Source: Lithospermum erythrorhizon (taxonomy: Eukaryota; Streptophyta; Magnoliopsida; Boraginales; Boraginaceae). Taken from it: 64,000 nucleotides of DNA. The notes below the pieces were generated by a model. That model did no database searches and was not told where the DNA came from. It saw only the letters and a program-made list of their open reading frames with translations. The stretch lies in contig JADFUC010001346.1 in the NCBI GenBank assembly GCA_019722365.1, positions 868,001-932,000 on the forward strand, read 5' to 3'. The position numbers and the translations under genes were made by a program. Positions 36,751 through 48,166 of the stretch are shown here, one piece after another (the stretch's first letter is position 1; each line of letters starts with the position of its first letter).

Positions 36751-39700
36751 AGTGCACCACCTCTCGCATCATGCACACATTTGCGACTAAATCTCTAAAC
36801 AACAAACACTATGGATATACTGGTCCATCTCAAAGAACTGTGTGTCCCCCCAACGCATTCCCTCTAATGGAGCAAAGATTCGGCGGGAGAAATTGTGGAA
36901 GGTTCAAAGCATGGTTCGCTTGGCTGAAAGAGAGATTCAAAGGCGTGTAGACCTTATTCTAGAAAGAGATAAAGGTTCGCGGAAGAGCGAGAAAGGCTTG
37001 GATGAGAAGCACAAGAACCCAGATTGATAATACTTTTACCTTCCTTATACACCAACATATAGCCCCTATTAAAGTTGTATTTTTGATATACGGGCGGATG
37101 ACGAGTTCATTGTTACCGTACACTGACGCGCTTCGTTGGAAATCGTAGTATTTTGATTTCTATAATTATGTCTGCTACATAATTGTCAGAATAATTCATT
37201 TACTAGCTTTAGTTAAACGAGACATCTAAACTAGTCGTTTTCCATCTTTTTCTCATGGAAAAGTAACGAGATCGTGAACCTTCCTTATGGTCGAGGCAGC
37301 TCACAAGGCAAAATAGCGGCACGCCGCCGCGAATCTTAGCCTCATATTTAGAACTGTTCAAGTACTCCCTAATCTTCTGAGTCGCCATATTACGACTCAA
37401 GGCCACAGATGCCAACACCCAGATCCCTTCCTTCTTAGCCTGGGTCAGGCCCTCGCTTGCCCTCAAGTCGCCACCACCCTGCTTCCTCTCCAACTCTCTA
37501 CAAATGAAAGTTAGCGGCATCCTTCTCAAAGCGTCAAGTTGGCTCTGGCCCCAGCCTTGGGCCACCTCCCTTTCTCGCCGCCTCGGCAAGCAGTGTCCTC
37601 TATCTTCCCGGCTCGGGTTCATGACAATGGTGTCACGGTTCCCACCTCCTCCTTTAGGTTGTTTTGCTCGGTGTTCAAACCTTCAACCATCCCCATCTTG
37701 TGGGATATAGACCTTGTCTAACACTTGATCTTATACTCAAGACCGCTCCGCTCTCGACTCGGGCCAAATGATAACAACGCCTAGCCAAAACATGAGAGCC
37801 ATTCACCGCCTACGAAATATGGGCAAGACGGGTCGGTGACGGTTATAGTATTAATCAAGCCTATAGTAAAATGGTAATGAATGAACTTATACTATATGTT
37901 TCATGGACTGAGCAAACACATGATCTTTAGAGGCTTAGTATCAAGGGGCCGCAGCTCCCCGGAAAAAAAGGTCGAGTAGAGACGATAATGAATTCCAGAG
38001 TACGTATTCCACTTCCGATCGGCGGAGACTCCGTGTTAGGGAATACGAAAGTGGGCCCCGTGATACTCCCATCATAAGCAAGCATTACGCCTTTCCTTCT
38101 ATGTAGAATTTCCCTCACGAGAAGACGCTCTACAGAGTTACCGACGGATTTTACTCTTAACCAGAACGTAGAACATGGGCCTTGTGAGGAAACGGAGCTT
38201 TTAACCTTTTAAATGAGATGCAATCCACGCTACGACCCTGACCGGCATTTGGCTTGTGATATGTCACCAAAAGAAGTCACATCCAATACGACCACGGAGA
38301 AGCCGACTCAGATCCACAAGACCTCTTTGGAGCCCATTCCTCGGGGAGCCGAGTACCCTCATCTCTGAGTCTTGAACTGTGACTCTGTAAACCTTCTTAG
38401 GAAGAAACCGCCTTTTAGCCTTCTCTTCAATATCTAGTAGGTCGCAAAGAGGGACGTCACTCGCAATCCTTTTTAACATGGTTCACCTCGGTGGACGGCT
38501 ACTGGGTAGGCGTGTAACGCGGTCGCGCAAAGTCAAAGAAATAAGGCCTTTCCCCCAGGCCCCAACATTTCATCAAAGTCCTATCCTCCCATCGACTACA
38601 GAGTGATGACTAACAAACATCCGCGAAATAAATGTATAATGTTAAGGTTGGGAAAGGCTCACACTTAGAAAGAAAAGGTCAAAGTTAATACCCCAGTCGA
38701 GGATCTCTATATTTTGCCTCCCGACGAATTCCTTATCGTGAGACTGGGGATCCGCTAACACCGTACGGCTCTTCGACAAGCCAATACTGCGCAATCATGC
38801 ATTATTATGTCTCTGAGGAGCACAAGCGAATCTTGTTAGCCATAACTACATCCCAGACGCATACTTTATTGTGCTCAAGCCTTCAAATTTAAGGGTCCAA
38901 ATACAGCGAATACAGACGTCATCCCACCCCAGAAAAAACCACTTTAAATAATCTCGTGGTCAGACCTTTATCGGGGCCGCTTCCCCGCTAAAATATTTCA
39001 TGACGAGCTCGGAAAGGGTTTCGAAAGGGTAATAAAGATATAAATCCGAAAATAAAGTAACGGTGGGTTCGACCCTAGCGATTTTACAGGCAACCTCAAA
39101 AATTCTCACATTTAACCACCCACCTATATGGTTTAATCAATTCGCCTCTAAGCAGGCGCATAAAGGCGTTATTTACAAAGGAAGAAAAGGAAGTCAGACG
39201 CCATAAGAAAACGACTTTATTATATACGAAACGTAGCCGTGAGTTGTAAGTCAGATCCATGGAACTCGCTTCTATACTGTGTAAAACGACTCTGTCTCCA
39301 ATGGGCGGGGAAGACGAGTATCTACTTTTATCAAAAGTGAATGAAAAAATGAAAATCCATCTAATCGATCCATCATTACTGGGGAGGGCAAATATTTCTA
39401 AGGAAAGTTTGGGTAAAGCGAGCCATAATACCTGCATGCCGCTTAAAGAATTTCTGAGCCAGCCTGGGCGGTCGATCGAATGTGCCTGACCACTTGGAGT
39501 CGCCGGCTGCTGAGCCGTCAGTACAGCCACGAATAGCTGAGCCTCTAAACCGTGAGGTTCACGACTGCATAAGGGGCATCTCACTGTACTTCTAGAAGTC
39601 TCGCTGTTGTTTACTTGTTCGAGGAAGCAATACATAATTTGCCCATTTGATTCTCGAAGATTGCGGATATTTTATCTCACGACAAAGAAAAGGGTAAAGA

Positions 39701-40539
39701 ACATACAACACCAGTAACCAGAAATCAGTGGAAAGTCAAAATATCAAATTTCCCCCCAAGAATAAAAATCCAAAAGGTCAAACACCCATCAATCGAAGTC
39801 GGAAGTAAGCTGTATTGAGCACAACAAATTTCCAATTCAAGCAGAAGTCGAACCGCATCTTCAACCCCAAAATCGCCTTAAACCGATTTCGTCATATATC
39901 AAATCTCTATTAACTAGATAATATCAAACACATTACAGACAAGATTTATACTACACATGCAATCACAATCAAGATAATAACCTAAAATCCTCAAAAATAA
40001 CCCTAAAAGTACTAAAACCCAATGGCCGCTCATATTCTTGGGCGAAGTTTACATACCTGGAACGTTATGAAGAAACCGACGGGTTATAACATACCTTATA
40101 AGGGCTTAAATTATGTAATCTCAAGCAAAGAGAAGATCAAATTAAAACACTACGAAAGTAGGTGGTGAAAAGCTATGGACTCGAAAAGCAAGATCATGTA
40201 AATTAAGAAGGTATACAACAAAGAGGAAAAAACCTTTATAGCAGTAGAAACTCCATATCATCATTATTCGGCGCGGATTGAGACCACATTGCCTCCAACC
40301 GTCACTGGTGGACGCGAAATTCGTGGACGAATGTTTACCATCAAAGGAAAAGCTGTAGGAACGAGTCGACGGGGACTCTGCTTGCATACCGGACTCGTAA
40401 TTTCGCATAAGATACGCCTCACATAAACTCTCTCTGGCCATACAACGAAGGATTTAACCTATAGGTAAAAATGGAACTTATTCTTTCTTCATCCTTTTAA
40501 ATTATCGAGAATGCCGACACACAAAAACAAAGCGGGCAA

Positions 40540-41063
40540 TCGACATAGGTAAATAAACGCATCTACGGAAATGACTACGTACACATGGTTATGGATACAT
40601 ATATACGCAAGTCGTGAACGTAGTCATCCAACTCCAAATACACGCCCTGGCCAGCACCGACGGTAGTAACTCAACCGTCACAAGTATCAATTTGTCGCAT
40701 ACTGATCTAAAGACATCCTCACTATGCCTATAAATACAGTACCATTTCACACCTGGCGTAATCACAAAATTTCATCTCTAAGATTTCTTTCATCCTATTT
40801 AAATCGCTACTAACTCGATCGTTTGAATAAGCCATGGGCTTCTGGCCCCCGACCACGCTGCGCCTAACGACGACTCAAGAGACATATCACCACTAAAGTG
40901 AAACTATCATGAACAAGAATCCAAAGCCCGTAACACGTAGACATATATCTCCTCAAGCGATTTCTACTGCCAAACCATAAATGTATTAACGAGTCCGTGA
41001 TTGATTCTACCAAAGAATAAACACGATCAGATCGCTTCATCCTCAAACGAAATTTAATGATCA
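40540..41063 (+). repeat. Right LTR of the Ty3-type element
   Basis: Colinear with the left LTR. The promoter word TATAAATA is kept at 40729..40736, where the left copy has CTATAACAC. The start reads TCGACATAGG against TGATATGGG on the left, so the terminal TG is no longer perfect. Confidence 0.8.
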
Positions 41064-41216
41064 TCTATTTATTTCAACATGAACAAATAACTAATTTTCT
41101 TATTTGTCGTATACAAAAATTAAATAAAACTATATATACACACATATTTTTCAAATGTTTGTACTTCTAATCTTAAATAAATTTCTGAAGTTTTCGATAT
41201 GTGACATATTGGGCTT

Positions 41217-41540
41217 ATGTATATTTTTGCATACGCCAAACGAACCTGTCCATCTAAGTTATTCAGAAGCTCGTCTGCTAGCCCGGTTCGAGTCTCTGAA
41301 CAAGCCTGGGGAGCCCAATCCGCTTCTTCACCGCTTATTAACCTGGACGACGCTGCTGTATCGGGGCCTCAGACCTCACTGCTCGTCTCTGCCTCGCATT
41401 CGCCGATATTCTCGCCGGCATCGTCCGAGGCCCATCAAAGTTCTAAGAATAAATCCAAGCCTGCTTGGGATAAACGTGTTCAAGCCATACTTTGGCCCAA
41501 AGTTTTCGTGGGATATAAAGACATGCTTACTAAAAAATAA
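41217..41540 (+). CDS. Open frame of unknown origin, possibly transposon-captured
   Basis: A 107-codon open frame just after the Ty3 element. The translation is Ser/Ala/Pro-rich (SSSASPVRVSEQAWGAQSAS) and ends with a basic aromatic segment (KSKPAWDKRVQAILWPKVF). The composition is protein-like and GC content exceeds the flanks. An overlapping longer frame (41155..41622) is probably a shadow. No promoter, splice sites or recognised domain. It may be an exon captured by a transposon or the decayed start of a transposase. Confidence 0.25.
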   Translation: MYIFAYAKRTCPSKLFRSSSASPVRVSEQAWGAQSASSPLINLDDAAVSGPQTSLLVSASHSPIFSPASSEAHQSSKNKSKPAWDKRVQAILWPKVFVGYKDMLTKK

Positions 41541-41624
41541 ATATGGTAATACGCGACAACCCATAACCCTCGGTGTAAAAGCGTGTTTCAAGAACGACGC
41601 GCTTATTGCCGATAATTTATAAAT

Positions 41625-42320
41625 ATGTGTATAATAATTTATTAACTTATTTAGTATTAAATAATATATAAATAAAAAAGCATAAGATACATCAATATAT
41701 TATATTTAAATAATAAAGAATAATTGTAATTAAAAACTATTTCATGAAATACTCAAAATGATTACATTTAAATCATTAAAGTTACTTAAGATTGCATAGT
41801 AAACGGATAACAACTAGGATTCATTAATATATTATTTTTAATTAATAAAGTCACTTCAGGTCAAATATATTATTAAATTAAAATATCATGATAATATTAC
41901 AACCAATAAGATTGTAGGTTCTAGTTCTTTTTAACTATAGCGTATAAAAGTTGTTTATTTAATGCTGAATATTCTTTAACGTATACGGATGCAGCATTTA
42001 GACGCTTATATAGTATTAATATATTAATAAAGCATTGACGCATCAATATAATATTTAGAAAATTAAAGACTTTATTATTTAAAGAATAATATTAATGTAA
42101 TTGTACTTTATCAATATCTTGTAAGTGAAAATGTAATATTAAGCAACTTCAGATAATATGTATAAATAAAAGAATTTATACAATCTTATTACTTTTACAT
42201 AAGAATTTAATATTATTCGCTTAACAATATACTTATTTAACTCAAAAATTTTATCAGCTCATACATTCAAATGGTAATATGTAAATAATCATATGATCGC
42301 TTTACAAGTATAGTGAGTAT
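41625..42320. repeat. AT-rich dispersed repeat, copy 1
   Basis: Very AT-rich, non-coding. It shares AATAATATATAAATAAAA, TAATTAAAAACTATTTC, a GACTTTATTATTTAAA block and ACAATCTTATTACTTT with the stretch at 49810..50530, in the same order and orientation. Its right end leads into the hAT-like GC-rich terminus near 42430. Confidence 0.65.
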
Positions 42321-42429
42321 AACCCAAGAGGAATTGTCTGCAGTGATTACGCTCTTCCAATCCTCGAGGTCCTATAATATTATTTTTGAGACTAAAATTC
42401 ACTAGACCCATGATCTAGTATTTAACGTA

Positions 42430-45180
42430 CCACCTAAATATTAACGGGTACGTTAAGCCCGCTGCACTATTTCAGTGGGTCGCACGAATACGGGCCCAAA
42501 ATATGTTAATTCGTCATTCAGCCCCTGCCATAAGTGAGACTGGGCCAGTTTGACTCCATCCACGGGCTCGCTCGATTCGTTTTTCGACATGCCTACGCTG
42601 GGGACGTGCAAACGAATCGGCCTACTGGCTATTCGCTGCCCATGGTCTCGGTTCAATGGTCCGATCCAGCCCATCATAGCCCAATTTTCAAATTGCTTAT
42701 GTCTTTAATCGATACGAGCCAAGCGAGTTTAGCCCCAAAATTTCAAAGTTCCTGGCTCGAGTCTACGAGTATCTTCGGTCCGGTTCTGCTCGAAATCCTC
42801 GTTTCGGTATCAAACGCTACCACGCTATTAGACGTTTAAATGCTTAATCCAGCTAACATGGTCTAAATACACGAAATTAACGCGGTAACGCTTAACATAA
42901 AAGCGCGTAACGCTTAAAGCCACGAACACATCTAGAATTAACGTGGTAACGTTAATATGCCGGGCCCACGTTAAACGCCGGTCACGCTGCACGCATATTT
43001 TAGCAACAACACAAACCGAAGTCGCATTTATGTAAAACAATACGACATAAAATCGCAAACCATAAATACTAAATCGCTCTCAAATACTAAATCGCAAACC
43101 ATAAAGCACTAAATTGCTCGAACACCGCATACGACATAAAAATAAAATAAACCATAATTTTTTCAAAGTACATAATAACATAAAAACCAAAAACACATTC
43201 ACTACGTGTTTCTTCGAGTCGCCAACCCCATGGGCGGCGGCGTGCGCGGATACCCTCGCATCATCAACCTTATATCCTCTATCATAAGGTAAAAGCGATC
43301 AATCCCAAGCATCTCTACCTATCGATATCCGTCTCATACCTCGTAATCTTGCAGAACATTTTGCCCTCATACCCGCAATCCGTAAACATCTCTCCAACAA
43401 AGCCTCCTCGACGGACGCTCCATGCGAGGCCCCCGTCACCGATGCACGTAAATCGGGTCGATAGCTACATTCCATTATAACCTGCTTGCATTCCATTTTA
43501 AGCGTCATCACATTGTTTCACACGCATTATCGTTAAATAGACGCAATTTTATTCAAACAATTATATTCTCGAAAGACATGTAACAATACCTTCTGAATTT
43601 GTAACGTTGTTATGTTTAGCAATCGAGTTAAAATATATGATTATTCTCAGAAACCCAACTTGCTATCAACTAAATTACGTAACACACATTATATCAAAAT
43701 CATCGAACACACCGATATCACTCGGGGTCAAAACAAACTTTCCAAGGCAAATTATTCATCATCTACCTATAAAGTTTTTTTTATCTTTAAAATATTTGAA
43801 GCGTAATATTTCACGCATAAGAGAACGGGGATACGACGAGTCAGTTAATAGCTCAATCCAATGACAAAAACGCCATCCAATTAAAATTTCATCAATTCCA
43901 TTTTATAAAAAACTCATTAAACTAAAATACCCCAAAGGCTCGAGTATTAATCGCTGTTTGCGACACCCCTCGCTCCCACCGGAAACATCACTATCCCTCA
44001 TTATTCATTTACCATATTTAAGCCGCTTCACCTAAACGACCTGCCCACTCGCCTCCCTCCCCTTTTCCATACTAATTCCATCTTACAACATGCCAAATCA
44101 TTTCTTTGTTTACACGATCGCCATCAAAAGGGTTCCAAACCTACAGAACTTTTTTTTCTCTCATTATTACTCAGATAACACTAGGGGACAGAATTAATTA
44201 CTTTCGGGTAGACCCATAAGTACATCATCTTCTAAATTAACAAGATTATTTGAATTGCAAAGACTAATCGTCGCTAGTGGACCATTATAAAATGTAAAAC
44301 AACAAAATATAAATAACAACTTAAAGATAGAGAATAATTTAATCCAGAAAGAAGTGCCTTTCAAGATCGATTTAGATTAAGCCGGACTAATTGAAATATC
44401 GTTTGACTACGATCAAATATCATTTACGATTATAAAGTTAAATTATTTGGGCTTTCATCAAGAATGCTTATGAATATAAAAGAATTACTTTGATCAAGTT
44501 TAGATCGCTAGATTTCATGGTAAAAACAAGCTTCAAGGCCCTCCCTATTTATGGGGAGGCTAATAATGGCGGAATGTCAAGAATCTCAGCAGAATAAACG
44601 TTACTGACGTCAAGATAAAATTTTAACGCTAACGATATAAAACTAAATGCTTAAGAATGAACGCTACCACGCTTCGACGACGTGTAATGTTTATTCATAA
44701 TACTAGCCGTTATCTTCACCAACGTTCGAAAAATATAGTCGCTTGAGAACAAGCGCTACCATCGCTTCGATCAGACGTGGTAACGTTTATTCATAAAATA
44801 CTGTTGTAATAAGAACGCTCGAAACATGGGACAGCTTTCAGAATTAACGCAGAATATCTAATAAGACATCAAGAATGTTTGTTGCATAACACCGAACGCG
44901 CCCCTTTTACGATTAATTCACTACCACGCTTATTATTACACTATTGCCAAACGCGGTAACCGCCTGGGCCTGACAAGCACCACGCTAAGCGCCCTCAAGA
45001 CACTAAGCCGACACGCCCGCATTACTAAAGGGGCCTACGGCTAAATCGCGCCTCCAACTGCCTAAAATGCTTGATTCTGGCTACTGAATCGGCCTGGCCG
45101 CCCCCTGACACGCCTATCTACAGTATATTAATGTAATCATGGGCCTAATTCCCCGTTTAATATGGGTTAGACAAAACCTA
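42430..45180 (-). mobile_element. Decayed hAT transposon, copy B
   Basis: Left end zone 42430-43060 and right end zone 44560-45130 are both rich in GCTACCACGCT, GCGGTAACGC and CGTGGTAACGTT words and in GC-rich blocks (GGGCCTG, GGCCTGGCCGCCCCCTG). Between them, 43500..44330 is colinear with the transposase pseudogene of copy A at 26080..27190. Divergence is high and no open transposase remains. Exact termini and target duplication could not be defined. Confidence 0.5.
43500..44330 (-). pseudogene. hAT transposase pseudogene, copy B
   Basis: Nucleotide blocks match copy A in order: GCATTATC, CAATTTTATTCAAACA, CACATTATATCAAAATC, ATATCACT, TAAAATATTT and ATCTTCTAAATTAACA. The minus-strand translation is broken throughout. 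Recognised by similarity to copy A rather than by its own protein motifs. Confidence 0.45.
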
Positions 45181-47656
45181 AAGTACGTCTAAACTCTAAA
45201 TTAAAATGGCCATTTTGTTCCATTCAGACAATCAAATCAAATGGGACTTTTGGTCCCGAAATAAGGATCCACATCTTGCGAAAAATTCGTTAATTTTGTC
45301 ATTATTAATATTAATAATCAGAATATCCACATCGAAGTAGTCTAGTTGAAGTCATTGTCTAGGATTATTATTGAACAAAAGCTACACCGTACTACAACAC
45401 AATGATGCAGGTAGTACTATTTTTAAGACATTATACATTACTTTTTTAAAAATATTTGCAAGGTATACACACTTGTGGATATTATGATTAAAATTAATCA
45501 GTATGGTTGCCTATGCAAATTTGAGAAAAACACTGACAACTTTGATCGGGAGATGTCATTTTTTTTCCTATGGATATTTTCTAATAGAATGGATTACAAC
45601 TACATGCCATTCTCATTATTGAAAATTGATTTTATAGTGGAACGTACGTACCTTACGATTCTTAACATTGTCGATGTTAGAGAGAAACAAGATGCATGGT
45701 TGTAGACTTGTAGCTACTTATTATTATTTGCTATACTAATAAGAGAAGTTGCTTGGTGCTGGCTGATGCTCATGTTGAATATGCTTTGAATTGAGTGTAT
45801 GTCGCCATCAGCAGTTATAGATCGGGTACTTGGTCGGAGCTATGGCAAATCCCGACCCAAGTCCCGACCAAATCACACTGAGTCTAGGTGTTTTATCAGC
45901 CCATCGCCGAAATCTCTGAGACGGTTTTAAATTCCTGCCAGCTTATAAATATTTTCAAACACGTTTTGAGTCCTACATAACCTAAACATCTAATATGTTA
46001 TAGTTTTATATACTTTTATTTAACAAGCATATCAGTGCTTACCCATAAAACCATCTACCTAAATAGTAGCAAGAATTCATATGACCGGTACATGCTCGCT
46101 TCATATGTAATACGCTCTTCATTATACAACTGCTTTCGGCTACCATTCAAGGATAGCCCGACACATCGTTGTAGATATCAAAGTTAAACTGCAAGTTATT
46201 TACTTCTCTTCAACTTTTACCTAATTCGAGGTTCCTGTGATTCAAGATTCGTTGGCCATTCCGCTAATGATTAATCCTAACACATCGTTGTAATACCACG
46301 CTAAATCTTAGCGTATTTACTTTCTTCTATAACTTTCAACCTTAATTCAAGCATTCCTGTATTCAAGATCTCGTTATAATAGCTCATAACTACTATATAC
46401 TATATTAACCAAAAAGAAAAAATTCTCAAAGGAGATTGTGAAAGTTTTAATACTAATAATAAGGGGGAGAGACGATGCCGGCATCATATAACCTGTTTAA
46501 TGTGTTGTGGTACTAGAGTTTTTTTAGACGCTACATTGACATTTACAACGGCTTATTTAAATTCAAATACACACGGATCACTATTTCTCGATCAATGACC
46601 AAAATCGAAATATGCATTAATCATTGATTTAATTTTAAAGAAAAAGTTCCCCATAATTTTAACTCGATCATTAATCGTTCGTGATTTCTAAATTTATTTT
46701 TTCAATTCATTTCATTTTTAACTTTTCACGACTTTATTTTCCTTTCTCGTATTATAGTTTTATTCATCGCTGTAAGTTTTATTTTTTCTTATTCCGATTT
46801 CAGATATTTCTATCCCGTGATAACGATATAAAATATATAAATTCTATTTATGTGGTCTGTCTGGCATTTAGCAACGCGGTAATACATATTAACCAACTTC
46901 TAACTAAAAACAAGAATAACTCGACACAAGTTAAATAACTAAAAACTATCTAATAAAAACTATTTGACTACTTACACTATCATAACAAGAAAAGCAATCG
47001 AAATCAAATTAAATTTTGATTTTTGGGTATCGAGATCTTCAAAAACGCAAACAAATACCATGAAAAATCAAAACCATAATCAAACCACCGCAAAAACAAC
47101 ACGCAAACTATTTTTATTAAACACGTAATTTTGCTGTTTTCTATTTTTCTTTCAATCTTGCAAATCTCCTCTAATAATCCACATCGCTTTTTGCTATTTC
47201 TTACAAATTTAGCGAAGTTTCAAGGGTTTGTTTTGTGGGTTTCAAGCGAATAAAATTTTGGTGTTAATTACACGATTTTTGCTTAATCGGGGCTTAAATA
47301 AGTAGGGATTTTGGTGATGAATCAAATTGAGGATGGGGAGAAAATCAAATAATTCAAACGGGACGCATGGTATATTTTAAAGCGATTTTGTTTTTTTCTT
47401 CTTAATTTATTAAATAAACATTGTCAATTTTAGTCTTATTATAAGCACCATGCTTACAAATCTCTTCTAAGTATCTAAATATAACTGGAAGAGAACGAAA
47501 GAAAGCATATACACATATGTAAAATGTGTTAATATTTCATTAAATTTCGTAGTGCATTTACACAATCTTCTGGCTCTCGTCTGATGTACACAGGTTTAAC
47601 TATGTCAATTCTCCATATTTCATAGTATAAGTGTATAACTATTAGAAATTCAAGGA
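45181..47656. other. Intergenic DNA
   Basis: No gene found. It includes an imperfect duplication at 46148..46380 and an inverted word pair at 45827..45885 (TTGGTCGG against CCGACCAA). The stretch 46980-47350 reads like a decayed intron or UTR but has no usable frame. Open frames at 45475..45705 and 46681..46938 lack coding character. Confidence 0.5.
46148..46380. repeat. Imperfect local tandem duplication
   Basis: ACACATCGTTGTA, a TATTTACTT / CTTCT block, AACTTT, TAATTC and TTCAAGAT occur in the same order in 46148..46260 and 46270..46380. Confidence 0.6.
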
Positions 47657-48166
47657 TTACCAATGATGATTACCAAGACGAAGCTCCAAATCAACTTCAC
47701 TATCATCCTCAATTATGTCATTCCTTCTTTCACCAAATTGATGAACATGTGAAGGTGTACCAAAATTCAGGCTTAATAAGTTATTATTAAGACCCCCATG
47801 ATGATCTTCATCAATAACCCGAGAACCATGACCGGTCCAAGGCGCTTGGTAATCAAAAGGATTATTATTATACCCTTGTTGATAATAATAAGTAGGAGAT
47901 GGAAGGTAAACCTGATAATAAGTAGTTTGAGCTATAGGAATGTGTGGCAATTGATTAGGTGATGAAGGCTCCTTTGAATTCCTCTTATTAGCTTTGGCTT
48001 TGTCTTTCCTATGAATATTCATGTGGCCTCCTAGTGCTTGAGCATTAGTAAACCCTCTCTTGCAAAAATTGCAATCATATGATCGGCCTATTCGTGCTTC
48101 GTCGTCGCTTGATTTCTCTTGTTGATCGCCTGATGATGATGAGTTGTTAAGCTTTCCTGATTCCAT
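47657..48166 (-). CDS. Single C2H2 zinc-finger transcription factor with EAR motif, TAC1/SUPERMAN-like
   Basis: A 169-residue, intronless predicted nuclear repressor. One plant-type C2H2 finger spans residues 30-53 ([20 protein letters not shown] then NIH), with ligands C32, C35, H48 and H52 and the plant-specific QALGGH helix. [20 protein letters not shown] closely resembles TELOMERASE ACTIVATOR1 (TAC1)-type proteins; RABBIT EARS, SUPERMAN and LATE are neighbours in the family. The C terminus carries an EAR repression motif, DLELRL (159-164), which in this family recruits TOPLESS co-repressors. The middle is Tyr/Pro/Asn-rich. Length fits the group. The ATG at 48166 is the first in frame. The exact orthologue cannot be fixed from sequence reading, so no gene symbol is given. 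Confidence 0.93.
   Translation of the reverse strand: MESGKLNNSSSSGDQQEKSSDDEARIGRSYDCNFCKRGFTNAQALGGHMNIHRKDKAKANKRNSKEPSSPNQLPHIPIAQTTYYQVYLPSPTYYYQQGYNNNPFDYQAPWTGHGSRVIDEDHHGGLNNNLLSLNFGTPSHVHQFGERRNDIIEDDSEVDLELRLGNHHW

Larger units (their letters stand above)
36201..41063 (+). mobile_element. LTR retrotransposon, probably Ty3/gypsy Tat-type, degenerate or non-autonomous
   Basis: Two colinear direct repeats bound the element: 36201..36731 (531 bp) and 40540..41063 (524 bp). Both end in TGATCA or TGGATCA, and the flanks are TCTAG on the left and TCTAT on the right, a 4-of-5 match to a 5-bp target duplication. A primer-site-like sequence follows the left LTR and a purine-rich tract (AAAAACAAAGCGGGCAA, about 40523..40539) precedes the right one. 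The 3.8 kb between them is too short for a full gag-pol and shows only a gag-like start (about 36840-37025, with LAEREIQRR). No RT, RNase H or integrase motif was found on either strand. Confidence 0.8.

Noticed and set aside
37209..37622. 137-codon minus-strand frame
   Set aside because: Inside the decayed Ty3-type element; overlapped by plus-strand frames and without motif.
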